This document shows positions 1-9,344 of a DNA stretch of 64,000 nucleotides, in pieces (position 1 is the first letter of the stretch; the number at the start of each line of letters is the position of its first letter). Position numbers and translations under genes: made by a program. Below the pieces are notes generated by a model, which was not told where the DNA came from, did not search any database, and saw only the letters and a program-made list of their open reading frames with translations. Source of the stretch: Prorocentrum cordatum (taxonomy: Eukaryota > Sar > Dinophyceae > Prorocentrales > Prorocentraceae); NCBI GenBank assembly GCA_963575745.1, contig CAUYUJ010012558.1, positions 988,203 to 1,052,202 on the forward strand, written 5' to 3'.

Positions 1-1830
1 GAATGTGCGCGGTGCTAAGGCGAGAGTCACAGTTTGAAGACGACCCGCCCTCCATCTCAGGCGAAACGCCCGGACCGCCCTTTCGTCCAGCATCGGGGTG
101 CGACAGGGAGAAATTATTTACAAGGGAAGGGAATGGAGAAGGAGGCTTGCAGAGGTGGAGGAAGAGGAGGACGAAGAGAAGGAGGAAGAGGAGAAGGAGG
201 ATGCTTACAGAGGTGGAGGAGCAGGAGGAGGAGGAGGAGGAGGAGGAGGAGGAGCAGAAGGAACGGCAAACGCGGCGGTGGCAGCAGCAGCAGCAGGGCT
301 TTCGGGCCCGGCGTCTCCCTGGCGCTCGAGCCGTCCACCTCGCTCTCGGCCTCCTCGCTACCACCCTCCTCCTGGTCCTCTTCGCCTGCAGCACCGCCCA
401 GTTCTGGGAGACGAGAAAGAAGAGGAGGAGGAAGAGAAGGAGGAGGACGAGGAGGGCGAGAAGGAAATAGAGAAATAGGACGAAGAGGAAGAGGAGGACG
501 AGGAGGAGGAGGCTTGCAGAGGTGGAGGAGGAGAAGGAGGAATAAGAGGAGGTGAAGGAGGAGGAGGAGGAGGAAACCGAGGAGGAAGTAGGGAAGTAGG
601 ACGAAGAGGAGGAGGAGGAGGAGGAGGAGGAGGAGGAGGAGGAGGGAGGAGGAGGAGGAGGAGGAGGAGGAGGAGGAGGAGGAGGAGGAGGAGGAGGAGG
701 AGGAGGAGGAGGAGGAGGAGGAGGGGGGGAGGGGGAGGGGGGAGGAAGAGGAGGGCCTCTTTGGAGCCTCTTGGAGCGCCACAGGCCATGGCTGGAGCTT
801 CCCGTAGCCTCCTGGGCCCTGCAGGGGCGTTTCTGGGGCCTGCCTTGGGCCTTCACAGAGCACCCTGGGGCCCTCCTGGGGCCTCCAGAAGGCTTCGTGG
901 ATTTGTTGTCGTGGCACGACATTCGCATGGTTCGACGATGCTCGCCGTTCGCATGACGAGGCAAACGACAAGAGATCGCAGAGCAGACGACCGCGACGCG
1001 AACCGAGGGTCACCCCCAGAAGGCCTCGTGGAATGCTCCTCGTGGAGCGCCCCTGGAGCCCTCCTGGAGTTCCCCGGGGCGCCCCGGCGCCCCGAGCCCC
1101 TTTCTGGGAATTGCCCGAGGCCTCCTGGTGCCCCCTCCCCCGGGAACTCCTCTGGGCCTCTCCGTGCAGCGCCAGACCGCGGTCCTCTTCGTGCCCTGGG
1201 GGGGAGAGGAGGGAGATGGAAAGGAGCAGAGGGAGGATGGAAGGAGACAGGAGGGAAGGGGACAGGAAGGAGGGGGGGCGGTCGGTCGGAGGGAGGGAGT
1301 GGCAGTGCGGGATGGAGTGGGAGGGATGGGGGGGAGGGGGGAGGAGGAAACAGGAGGCACGATCTGTGGCGGGGGGGGGTTCTGCCGACCGCGGGCCTTC
1401 GAGGGAAGGAAGAGTGATGAGGGAGGCGGGAGGCGAGGGAGGGTAGAGAAAACAAGCCAGAGCTGGAGGATGAGGGGCAGCAGGGAGGTGGAGGTGCAGC
1501 CAGGCGGCGGAGCAGGGGAATACGAGGGGAGGAGGGGGCGGGAGAAGGACGAGGAGGTGTTGTAGCAGATGCAGGCGGAGAAGGCGGGGGAGCAGGAGGA
1601 TGTTAAACGTCGCGGGAGGACGGGGTGAAGGACGAGGGAGAAGAGAATGAGACAGTGGAGCAGTAGGAAAAGAGGGGGCGGAGGAAGAAGACGAGGAGGT
1701 TGGAGGTGGTGGAAGAGGGAGAGGGCGATGAGAAAACAAATAAGATTAACTAAGAGGAAGAGGGGGTGAAGGGGGAGAAGGGCTTCTGGGGGCCGTAGAA
1801 GAAGCTGGCTCACAGCACTTCCACTTACCA
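1..1830. repeat. Purine-rich low-complexity region with (GGA)n core
   Basis: GGA/GAG triplets and imperfect purine runs fill about 130-760, with an almost pure (GGA)n block near 598-737. From about 760 to 1170 there are imperfect GGGGCCTCCTGG-type repeats, followed by more G/A-rich sequence to about 1780. Long open frames occur on both strands because the triplet repeats lack stops. They encode homopolymer-like Arg/Glu/Gly or Leu/Pro/Ser runs. I see no gene here. Confidence 0.85.
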
Positions 1831-2043
1831 GATATCAAGCACATGGCCTCGTCCAGTCCTTGAATATAGTAATGCGCCAATGCTTTTGAATCGCTGCGGC
1901 GCCTGTCCTTAACCCCATGCCACGGATTATAGAGGGCCTCCCCCCTTAACCCCTGAGAGTTGATTGTCCCCAGCCAGTGCAGATTTGGTCGGGGGAGGGG
2001 AGCGGCAAGGCCGAACTATATATTATCGCGTGGGGAAGCTGCG
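1831..2043. other. Short complex-sequence stretch, no gene seen
   Basis: This is non-repetitive sequence between two low-complexity blocks. It contains an AT-rich patch near 2020. I see no coding frame or RNA gene in it. Confidence 0.4.
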
Positions 2044-2086
2044 AATCGAAGTTGCTAGCTTCTTCGATTGACTAGCGACTAGCAAC
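2044..2086. other. Interleaved 8-bp inverted repeats (pseudoknot-like)
   Basis: AATCGAAG (2044-2051) pairs with CTTCGATT (2062-2069), and GTTGCTAG (2051-2058) pairs with CTAGCAAC (2079-2086). The stems interleave, which is the topology of an H-type pseudoknot. A short ATG frame follows at 2100. Function is unknown and chance is possible. Confidence 0.35.
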
Positions 2087-2099
2087 ATCATCAAAACGT

Positions 2100-2519
2100 G
2101 TGGCATGGCAATGGGGGTCGCACGAGAGCAGGGGCAAGGCCCAGCCGCCGAAGGACCAGACCACGCACGAGCCCAAGCACGAGACCTTCGAGGAGGTTCT
2201 CGCGTCAGCCCAGGCGTGCACCAAGTACTTACCCCTCAAGGACGGCTACAAGGAGTGCGGAGGCAGATTGCTCGCACGAGAGGTTTCCTGGCGAGGAGCG
2301 CCAAGGATCTCAAGAGCGCGGGCCAGCTCTAGGATCTGCGGAGTGCGGGCAAGGATCTGCAAGAACAAGGGCCCAGGATCTCGAACTCATCATCATCACT
2401 TCGTCATTGCCTCCCGATCAAAGAGCTCCAGGCGCGTGGCTGGGACACGCGGTCGCAGGAAGAGGAGGAGGAGGAGGAGCAACAGAAGGAGGAGACGGAG
2501 GAGGATTCCTGGATTCTAG
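2100..2519 (+). CDS. Possible short coding fragment, unidentified
   Basis: An ATG frame begins just after the interleaved inverted repeats. Its first 80 or so residues have a mixed, protein-like composition (for example KHETFEEVLASAQACTK). The rest runs into Arg-rich low-complexity sequence and the arm of an inverted repeat. I do not recognise a family. It may be a remnant of a retroelement or a chance frame. Confidence 0.15.
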   Translation: MAWQWGSHESRGKAQPPKDQTTHEPKHETFEEVLASAQACTKYLPLKDGYKECGGRLLAREVSWRGAPRISRARASSRICGVRARICKNKGPGSRTHHHHFVIASRSKSSRRVAGTRGRRKRRRRRSNRRRRRRRIPGF

Positions 2520-2648
2520 GTTGGCCTCGCACGCGCCAAGAAAGGGCGCGAGCTCCAGGAGGAAGAGGAGGAGGGGGTCGGAAACACGCCGAAGGCATGG
2601 ACCAACCCCTGCCCGAAGCGGGGATCCCCGGGCTCCTCTCAAGAAGCA

Positions 2649-2723
<75 letters not shown>

Positions 2724-2942
2724 TCGTACTCATTATCGTCCTCGTATTTGCCTCCGTCTCCTCCTGCTCCTCGCCTCCCTCCTCCATCTCCTCCCTCCTC
2801 CTCCTCCTCCACATATTCCTCCTCCTCCACATATTCCTCCTCCTCCTCCTCCTCCTCCTGGAGCTCGCGCCCTTTCTTGGCGCGTGCGAGGCCAACCTAG
2901 AATCCAGGAATCCTCCTCCGTCTCCTCCTTCTGTTGCTCCTC
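2474..2942. repeat. 90-bp perfect inverted repeat flanking a (GTC)n tract
   Basis: The 90 bases at 2474-2563 are the exact reverse complement of 2853-2942. The 289-bp spacer holds a (GTC)n run of about 25 units (2647-2722) and a (TCC)n run. Because of the symmetry the same peptide (including SWRVRGQPRIQ) is encoded on both strands. This is a potential large foldback or a foldback assembly artefact. Confidence 0.85.
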
Positions 2943-3075
2943 GTCCTCCTCTCCTTCCCTCCCTCCCTCCCTCCTTCTTTCCTTCCTTCCTTCTTTCCTT
3001 CCTTCCTTCCTTCTTTCCCTCCTCCTCCCTCCTCCTCCTCCTCATTTTCCTGTTCCTCCTCCTCCTCCTCTCCGC
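2943..3075. repeat. Pyrimidine tract, (TTCC)n and (TCC)n
   Basis: CTTCC, CCTT and TCC repeats make up this block directly outside the right arm of the inverted repeat. It is microsatellite DNA with no gene. Confidence 0.8.
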
Positions 3076-3770
3076 GGAATCGATCCGGGATCGATCGTCA
3101 GATCGCAACGCCGGGGACATCTAAGCTCTTCGCTCACGCTCGCCAAGTCCTTTCAGGACGGGCAGCGCGGTGGGCGAAGGGCGCCCGCAAAGTTGCCAGA
3201 AAAAATGACGTGGATCGAGAAAGCTGCCCAATAGGGCTACAAGGAGGCCCCAAGAGGCACCCAAAAGCAGCCCCCAAGTAGCCCAAGAGAGCTCCAAGAG
3301 CATTCCCAAGTCAACCCTCAGAGGGTAAAACCATGATTTGCCCTAAATGCTTGGATGGTTCTCGTCGTCGCCGTCGTCGTCGTCACCCTTCAGGGTCGGC
3401 GGCGCCGGCTGCAAGGCCCTCGCAATCTCCTCGCCACGGGTAGACGCGGTTCGAGCAACTGGCCTGGATAGATCCGAGGAGGAGCACGAGCACAGAATTG
3501 CGAACGGAGTCTGGTCGGATTCCGCAGACAATTAAGCCGTTAACCATCACCCGCCCAGAACGAAGGGGAGAGAGGAGGGTGAAAAGCGGAGGTGAAGAGA
3601 GGCGAAGGAAGGAGGGCAAGGCGGAGCGATCAAGAGACAGGAGAGGAGAGGGGAAAGGGAGGGGAGGGTGTTCCAAACACCCTCGGCACGACCTCCTATA
3701 TAAAAGAACAAATCCAGTAAAGCATTATGAAACCAACAAAAGTGCCGATTGTGGCAACAGTTGTGGGAAA
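3076..3770. other. No gene seen; mixed low-complexity sequence
   Basis: This stretch has CCCCAAGAGG-type imperfect repeats near 3235-3310 and a purine-rich block near 3555-3670. The short open frames have no recognisable content. Confidence 0.4.
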
Positions 3771-3930
3771 GTCTGAGGCGAAACGGCTTCTGTGGTCATA
3801 GGTAGTAAGGAAGTCTCTGGCGAAACGGCCCCGGCGGTCCTAAATTGTCAGGAAACTTGATGCAACACCGCGTCAGTAGCCCTGAGTTGTTAAGAAGAGC
3901 CTGGCGAAGCGGCGATTCTGGGAATCCAGT
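3771..3930. repeat. Degenerate 42-bp tandem repeat
   Basis: Three 42-bp units start at 3771, 3813 and 3855, with a partial fourth at 3897. Each has a CTGGCGAA(A/G)CGGC-like core and most end in a short A-rich step (GGAA or AGAA). The preceding 40 bp may be a further decayed unit. Confidence 0.6.
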
Positions 3931-3959
3931 CTCTTACCTCTCCATGTCCCCCCTGTGGG

Positions 3960-4500
3960 ACTCTGTGTAATCTGCGGTCCTAGCTTGCGAGGAAGGCCGC
4001 CGCTTCGACTTGGCATTCCCCTCGCACTATTCGAGGTCCCGTCAGGAGCTCCTACTAAGGCCCCAACGCTAGCGCTCGCATGGCCGTGCCGCCTCGTTTC
4101 GGCATACCCCTTACACGCTTCGTGGCCCCATCGTGAGCTCAACGCTGGCGTTCGCATGGCCGCGCCGTCCCATTTCGGCGTGCCCCTCCCAAGCTGCGTG
4201 GCCCCATGTGGAGCTCGGACTAAAGCCCACATGCCAGCTTTCGCAAAGCGGCGCCGCCACCATATCGCACACGCCTCACACGTTTCGCCCGCTCCCGGAT
4301 CGGCACGCACCCCTCACACGGCTCGTGCTCCAGGGCCCCAATAGCTGCGTTCGCATGGCGGCGCCGATCCCATGTCGGGGCGCCCCTCACGCGCCTTGTG
4401 GCGGCGACGCGCCCGTTTCACCTGTCACCGTGCTGACCACCCTCTTTCAGACCACGCGCCCCGTGAGACTCGCAGCTGCATCTGGTTGGTTTCTTCTCAC
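3960..4500 (-). repeat. Diverged, reversed copy of the 90-bp satellite family
   Basis: Blocks such as GGCGTGCCCCTC, CGTGGCCCCAT and GGAGCTC recur here in the order expected for the reverse complement of the arrays at 19.6-21.3 and 29.9-31.0 kb. The right edge (about 4476-4499) resembles the reverse complement of the conserved left end of those elements (CTGCATCTGGTTGG). Units are strongly diverged, so this looks like an old copy in the opposite orientation. Confidence 0.55.
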
Positions 4501-4683
4501 CACCCATGGCATGGCGAGGTCGAGCCAGCATCCCCGTAGGACGTCACTGTGCTGGCCCCCACAACAACCTTCCAAATTGGCAGGGGCGTCGCACTTCGTA
4601 ACTACCCCCCACGGGTGACGAGGCAGGCGGCACAGGACGCAGGCAAAACGTAGAAGACACGAGGCAAAGGAAGAAAACAATAG
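4501..4683. other. No gene seen; left flank of the DIRS-like element
   Basis: Non-repetitive sequence between the decayed satellite copy and the terminal repeat of the DIRS-like element. I see no coding or RNA feature. Confidence 0.4.
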
Positions 4684-4891
4684 TTCTGGAGCCCTCTGAA
4701 GCCGCTTTACCAGAGCCCTGGGCCTTCTCTTTTTCTCATGCAAGAAGAGCGGCCGCCTCGCGGCCGACAGTGACTCTCTCTGCGACGCCGACTTCAAAGG
4801 TCAAGGATGCAGCTGGATCGATCCGCGCGCCTCGCAGACTCCGGAAACTCAAAAGGCGCCTCGAGCGCCAACGGTGCGAAATCACTCACCC
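4684..4891 (-). repeat. Split direct repeat, outer B copy
   Basis: This 208-bp block aligns without gaps to 5029-5236, with about six differences by eye. It forms the outer 3' end of the DIRS-like element. Confidence 0.85.
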
Positions 4892-4930
4892 AGAGAATAT
4901 TACAAGGGAGGTGGAGGGGACGCAGGTAGG

Positions 4931-5028
4931 AGAAGCTTGAGCCAGGACAGATACGGTCGCATCTGTGCTGTGAACAAAGACGGTACGCTGAGAACGAGGG
5001 CCAAGAACACACATCTTAAATATTACAA
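4931..5028 (-). repeat. Split direct repeat, inner A copy
   Basis: This 98-bp block aligns without gaps to 11673-11770 at the 5' end of the element, with about three differences. It lies between the two B copies. Confidence 0.85.
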
Positions 5029-5236
5029 TTCTGGAGCCCTCTGAAGCCGCTTTACCAGAGCCCTGGGCCTTCTCTTTTTCTCATGCAAGAAGAGCGGCCG
5101 CCGCGCGGCCGACAGTGACTCTCTCTGCGACGCCGATTTCAAAGGTCAAGGATGCAGCTGGATCGATCCGCACGCCTCGCAGACTCTGGAAACTCAAGAG
5201 GCGCCTCGAGCGCCAACGGTGCGACATCACTCACCC
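5029..5236 (-). repeat. Split direct repeat, inner B copy
   Basis: This is the second 208-bp copy of 4684-4891. It directly abuts the inner A copy and overlaps the last codons of the tyrosine-recombinase frame (stop at 5227-5229). Confidence 0.85.
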
Positions 5237-6603
5237 GTGCCCCCGAAACCCCTTTTGGGTCTGGGAGCTGCGGCTGCTGGCACGAATTTGCAAGGCGCTG
5301 GCTTCCGCAACTGGCGGAGCGAGTGCGAAAGGGCCTGAGGTAGGGAAGAGGCCGCACGCTTCGCGCTCTGCTGCTGACCTCGGCTCATCTTAGACGATTG
5401 TTTGAGCAGGTCAGCTGGCTTCTCGTATCTGGTGACAGATCTGAAGGCCGCCCAGCGGCCTCTCTTCTGAATGGCACGGAGGTCCAGTGCCATATTGAAA
5501 CGATAGTTGGAAGGGCCAGAGCGGCGCGGCCAGTGGGGCGATCCGCCCAAAGAAGAGAGGCCGAGGCGTGTCAGGACGCGGCCGAAACTCTTTTCATATT
5601 GAGACAGGGTAAAGGGGAAAAGGCGGCAGCTGGGCTCAGTGCATCGGGCCAGCGTCGCGGCCACGTCCTTGGCCCAGCCCCGTCCGGCCACGCCGACCTC
5701 CACGGCGTCGTCAAAGATGCCCGTCTTGGTCGGCCGCCCACGGTCGCCTGGGGCGAGGCGGGGCACGACCTTCCCAGCGCACTCAGCCCCAGCGTCGGCG
5801 CAGCCGACCAGCACGTCTTCGGGCCTGAGCGCCGGCGCTTCCGAGGGCCGGAGGTAGCAGTCCGTCTGGGTCACCACGAGCGCCGCCAGCCTCGGCTCGC
5901 CGTCGGCAAGGAAAGCCTGCGCGAGCTGCCAGCACACTGAGAGCGGGTAGGGCATGCCTACAGCCCCTGGGTCGCTCTTGCACCAGCCTTTGAGCTGCCG
6001 ACGGGCTCGCGGGAGCCGCGCCTGGCCGACTCCAGACTCGTGGTTGTCCCCGCGCAGCAGCAGGTACCCGAAGAGCCCGTTGCGGCCAGAAGCCGGCCCC
6101 AGCCCGGCGAAGTGCAGCTCCGTCATCCAGCCAACGAGGTTGGCATCTACATTGGCCAAGTTGTTGTTCTGGCGCCCGTTCAGTCGGCACCAAGACTCAA
6201 ACTCATCAACTCCTTTCCTGTGCAGTGTGAGGGTGGCCTCCGACACGCCCTTCAGCTTGAGGTAGTCTGCCCGCGAGCGACCCGCGGCGGCTGCGTGGCG
6301 GGCCCGGGCGGCGGCCTTGGCGACAGGCGCGTGCCGCCGTCGGGCGGCCGGCGCCCGGCTGCTACCAGCTCGGCGGGTCGAGAGCGTCGCCGCGAGCACG
6401 GAGGGCCGCCCGCTCGACCGCGCTGGTGTTCCTGAAGAGGACACCGTGCTCCGCGAGGTAGCGGTCGGCCCGGGCACAGCTCGCGTCGCCGCCCGCTGCC
6501 GTGTCAGCCGGCCGAGCATCGCCCTCAGCGGCGCCGCGACGCCGTCGTGGCACCAGGGCCTCCAGCTCGCCGGCCCATGCCTCCACAAACGGCGGAGAGG
6601 CAC
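5227..6603 (-). CDS. Tyrosine recombinase (DIRS-type integrase)
   Basis: The frame is open for 458 residues and ends in TGA inside the terminal repeat. The first 110 or so residues are low complexity and overlap the methyltransferase frame, so the real protein probably begins near ADYLKLKGVSEATL. A SAM-like core-binding region follows (residues about 120-230), then the catalytic domain (about 240-410). I see the expected residues: Arg in CYLRPSEAPAL, His and Arg in HWPRRSG, the GRW box in KRGRWAAF, and the nucleophile Tyr in VTRYEKPADL. The family cuts and rejoins DNA through a phosphotyrosine link and would insert the circular cDNA of the element. Upstream it is joined, through a frame change, to the methyltransferase-like domain. 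Confidence 0.8.
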   Translation of the reverse strand: MPLRRLWRHGPASWRPWCHDGVAAPLRAMLGRLTRQRAATRAVPGPTATSRSTVSSSGTPARSSGRPSVLAATLSTRRAGSSRAPAARRRHAPVAKAAARARHAAAAGRSRADYLKLKGVSEATLTLHRKGVDEFESWCRLNGRQNNNLANVDANLVGWMTELHFAGLGPASGRNGLFGYLLLRGDNHESGVGQARLPRARRQLKGWCKSDPGAVGMPYPLSVCWQLAQAFLADGEPRLAALVVTQTDCYLRPSEAPALRPEDVLVGCADAGAECAGKVVPRLAPGDRGRPTKTGIFDDAVEVGVAGRGWAKDVAATLARCTEPSCRLFPFTLSQYEKSFGRVLTRLGLSSLGGSPHWPRRSGPSNYRFNMALDLRAIQKRGRWAAFRSVTRYEKPADLLKQSSKMSRGQQQSAKRAASSLPQALSHSLRQLRKPAPCKFVPAAAAPRPKRGFGGTGE

Positions 6604-7810
6604 CGAAAGCCGTGATGGGGGCCGCCTTGGCCAGGCACGCAGCCAAGCTCGAGCAGGGAGCCGACGGGTGCGCGCCCGCCAGCTCCATCAGGCGAACCCA
6701 TCTGACCTTTCCCCGATCATCTGCGACTTTGACTCGCCCCGAGAGGTGAGGATGGGAGGTGCGTGTGTGTGTGTGTGTGCACTCCGCCGCCAGCGATGCC
6801 AGCGTGGACGAGTTGGTCAGCGGCGCCGCCCACTTCTGGTGCGGGACCCCGTAGGCGCACATCGGGAACTTCACCAAGCGAGCCCCAGCCAGCCCAGCCA
6901 GGCCCCCGACCGGAGGGGAGCTCCACAACCCCGACGACGCAGGATTCTCGATGGACCACAGGACGTTGCACCTCTGACAAGTACGGACCACCTCGCTCGT
7001 GAACAACGCGAGCTCGACCCCCAACCGTTCCGTAGCTCGAGCACGCTTGAGGTCTTTCACGCCCTTTCTGGCTATACCCCAGGAACTACAAGGCGTTCCC
7101 AAGTGAACTCCCCAGACTCTTCCAGATCGCAACCACTTCAGAACCAGTAACTGAGTAGCCCGACGAGATAGATCATATTGAGCGCCCTTACGGATGTCGA
7201 ACGAGAAGCCCGCACGTAGGCCTGCAGATACAAGCAACCGACGGAGGCCTCCAGTGCCCGAGAAGAGCTCCAAGAAGACTTTTGCCGACTCTGGCTCGCG
7301 AGCATGTCCGGCCTCGGCCGACGTCGAGCGGCCCCCGACGCTGCGCTCGAGAGCTGTCTCGGCCCGCAGCGCGCGGAGGCCAGCCGGACTAGATCGTCTG
7401 GAAGACGCGGAGGAGGGGGTGTGGGAGGTCTCGTGCTTGTGCTCTGCAGGCTCCGAGGTCGTACTCGGAGGGGTCGAGGGAGCTGGAAAGGGGCGGGCAG
7501 GCCCCCAGGGCGCCACCACCTGGCGGCGGGCCATCGCCGCGCACAACCACTGAGGCTCGGGTGGTTCGCGCAGCCTCGAGCCGTAGTCGGCCACGCAGAG
7601 ATCGGTCGGGACGTGGCGGACCCGCCGCCGTATCCCGCAACCCAGCGCGTAGCTGGCTGCCCGCCGGCATTGTGTGTTCAGCGCCCTGGAGGTCGACCGC
7701 CCCTTGTCGAGGCAGCAGCACGTCGCCATGTTGTCGCGCAGCGAGGGGGCCCGATGACCGTGATGCCGAGGGCCCCGACAGCTTCTGCGCAACGCGCAAC
7801 CCCATGACAC
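6362..7810 (-). CDS. RNase H C-part plus cytosine-methyltransferase-like domain
   Basis: The first 80 or so residues match the end of a DIRS-type RNase H (LRDNMATCCCLDKGRS, then HVPTDLCVADYGSRL). After a linker, a domain at about residues 155-330 carries C5-methyltransferase-like motifs. These are motif I as FLELFSGTGGLRRL, a following acidic position in SFDIRKGAQYDLSRR, motif IV as HLGTPCSSWGIARKG, and motif VI as LWSIENPASSGLW. A cytosine methyltransferase would transfer a methyl group from S-adenosylmethionine to cytosine. Activity is not proven, since the target-recognition region is not obvious and motif IV is PCSS. A (GT)n microsatellite (6757-6780) expands a THTHT stretch within the domain. 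The frame then runs into, and overlaps, the recombinase frame. Confidence 0.7.
   Translation of the reverse strand: MSWGCALRRSCRGPRHHGHRAPSLRDNMATCCCLDKGRSTSRALNTQCRRAASYALGCGIRRRVRHVPTDLCVADYGSRLREPPEPQWLCAAMARRQVVAPWGPARPFPAPSTPPSTTSEPAEHKHETSHTPSSASSRRSSPAGLRALRAETALERSVGGRSTSAEAGHAREPESAKVFLELFSGTGGLRRLLVSAGLRAGFSFDIRKGAQYDLSRRATQLLVLKWLRSGRVWGVHLGTPCSSWGIARKGVKDLKRARATERLGVELALFTSEVVRTCQRCNVLWSIENPASSGLWSSPPVGGLAGLAGARLVKFPMCAYGVPHQKWAAPLTNSSTLASLAAECTHTHTRTSHPHLSGRVKVADDRGKVRWVRLMELAGAHPSAPCSSLAACLAKAAPITAFGASPPFVEAWAGELEALVPRRRRGAAEGDARPADTAAGGDASCARADRYLAEHGVLFRNTSAVERAALRARGDALDPPSW
6757..6780. repeat. (GT)n microsatellite inside the methyltransferase-like frame
   Basis: About ten GT units lie inside an open frame and add a His-Thr repeat on the minus strand. 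Length changes here would shift the downstream frame. Confidence 0.8.
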
Positions 7811-8280
7811 ACGCCCTCGCCTCCTTGATATTGATGTGCCCCTCAGGGCGCTGTCACCGACCGGCCACCGCTCGTCGCCATCCCTCGTCGCGCGTCAGCG
7901 CCGCGGGCAGCTTCGGGGCCACGTTCAGGAGCTCGACCTCTTGGCGGTTCCGGCCGCCCACAGCGCTGCAGCCTTGCCGACGCCGAGTCTGGCCAACCTT
8001 GCGACAGGCGAGCTGGCCCAGCTCGGTCGAGGACCAAGCGCCCGTCGACCGTCCGGCACGCAGCTGCCGTCAGCGAACTTGGGGATCTCCAGCTCGTCGT
8101 CTGCTGGGAGGCCCCGTAGCTGCGCCAGGTAGGCGCTGGTGTAGTGGGCCTCGTCACACTCCGCCTCAACCTCCACGAATCGCCACCGCTCCCGCCAACG
8201 CCAGGCGTCCCGGACCGCCCGAGCAGGCTTCCGTCCGTAATTACATCAGGCAGTAGCCGCCCGTCGACGAGTCGGAGACG
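7590..8280 (-). pseudogene. RNase H region of the DIRS-like element (frame-broken)
   Basis: RNase H sequence begins at the end of the RT frame (VSDSSTGGYCL). It continues in a second frame (WRWRERWRFVEVEAECDEAHY, about 8220-8130) and a third (EARACVMGL near 7820). It ends in the next downstream frame (LRDNMA and CVADYGSRL). The acidic residues expected for RNase H are spread across these pieces. At least two frame changes are needed, so either the gene is broken or the sequence has indels or introns. Confidence 0.6.
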
Positions 8281-9344
8281 CGCACCTCATCGTCGTAGGG
8301 GGCCGCAAGGTTGACGCCCCCCAAGAAGACCAGCGCGGCGGCCAGGCGCAGCTCGAGCCGAGCTCCGCGAGGCAGAGGTCGCCGCGCACCGAGCCCGTTC
8401 CCGATGAAGGTGTACGCGTCCTGCAAGATCGACAGCAGCAGCGGCCGCAGCGAGAAGAGGTGGACCGCGTGCCCCGCCCAAGCCCGCAGCTCGGCGGGCG
8501 TGCAACGCCCGCGCCGGAGGAGCTCCTTGGTCCCGAAGTGGAACCGCCACACTCGATGTGGCGTGTGCCTGAGCGTCTTGTCGGACCCGTGGATCACGAG
8601 CCCAAGCGACTCGAGCTCGGCGAGCGCGACCTCGGGCACGCGGAGCTTCAGCCCCGCGTCCGCGGCAGCCATCTCGAAGCCCCTCACCCCGAAGGCGGCG
8701 CCCTCCTGGCAGCCGCCCAGGCCCGCGAAGTTGTCCACGTACACGGCACTGACTGGACGTCCAGGCCGAAGGAGGGGAGCGGGGCGCTTGTCCTGGAGCA
8801 GCTGCCCGCTGCCCCCTGGACATCCACGCTCGGCCAGCGTGGTGACGGCCTCCTGCGCAAAGTGGAGGGCCCACGACCACCCCATGGGCAGCGCCCGCAT
8901 CACGGGGTAGAGCAACTCGCCCGCCTGCACCGGGGTGGGCCCCTTGAGGTCATCGTCGTAGACGTGGGAGATCTCCGGGCCCCACTCCTCCACGGTCAGC
9001 GGGCAGTCAAAACCGAACCAGCTCGCGATGCCCTCCACCTCGAGCTGGTAGAAGCAGTCCTTCACATCCGCGCTCGACGCGTGGAGGTCGAGAGGCAGCT
9101 CCAGCGCCCCGCCGTAGCCCCCGAGGGCCTCGGCGAGGGGGCTGAGGTCCAGCTCGCTCAGGGAGGCGAAGCCGCCCAGCACGGTCCGTGGAGGCCGTCG
9201 GCGGCAAAGGTTCGCCTGGCGACAATCACAAGTAAACCGAATACGACCACCTTTCTTGTGCACGAAAAAAGCTCCACAGCGGCTCTTGATCGCCCTGCGG
9301 AATCCCACAACACCTGCCGCCGCCGGCCGGCGGACAAAAATCAT
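8241..9344 (-). CDS. Reverse transcriptase domain of the DIRS-like element
   Basis: The frame of 367 residues carries ordered RT motifs: AFFVHKKGGRIRFTCDCRQ (fingers), SSADVKDCFYQLEV (motif A, with the catalytic Asp), YPVMRALPMGWSWALHFAQE (motif B) and SAVYVDNFAGLGG (motif C). Motif C reads YVDN, not the usual YxDD. I recall this change from other dinoflagellate DIRS-like RTs, so it may be a family trait and not damage. Thumb sequence follows (VWRFHFGTKELLRRG). The frame ends in TAA after the first RNase H strand. RT would copy element RNA into cDNA. An upstream frame change separates it from the Gag-proximal part of pol. Confidence 0.75.
   Translation of the reverse strand: MIFVRRPAAAGVVGFRRAIKSRCGAFFVHKKGGRIRFTCDCRQANLCRRRPPRTVLGGFASLSELDLSPLAEALGGYGGALELPLDLHASSADVKDCFYQLEVEGIASWFGFDCPLTVEEWGPEISHVYDDDLKGPTPVQAGELLYPVMRALPMGWSWALHFAQEAVTTLAERGCPGGSGQLLQDKRPAPLLRPGRPVSAVYVDNFAGLGGCQEGAAFGVRGFEMAAADAGLKLRVPEVALAELESLGLVIHGSDKTLRHTPHRVWRFHFGTKELLRRGRCTPAELRAWAGHAVHLFSLRPLLLSILQDAYTFIGNGLGARRPLPRGARLELRLAAALVFLGGVNLAAPYDDEVRVSDSSTGGYCLM

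Noticed and set aside
114-1739. Long minus-strand frame (541 codons) and overlapping plus-strand frames
   Set aside because: Composed of Leu/Pro/Ser or Arg/Glu runs from GGA-type repeats, with no conserved motif.
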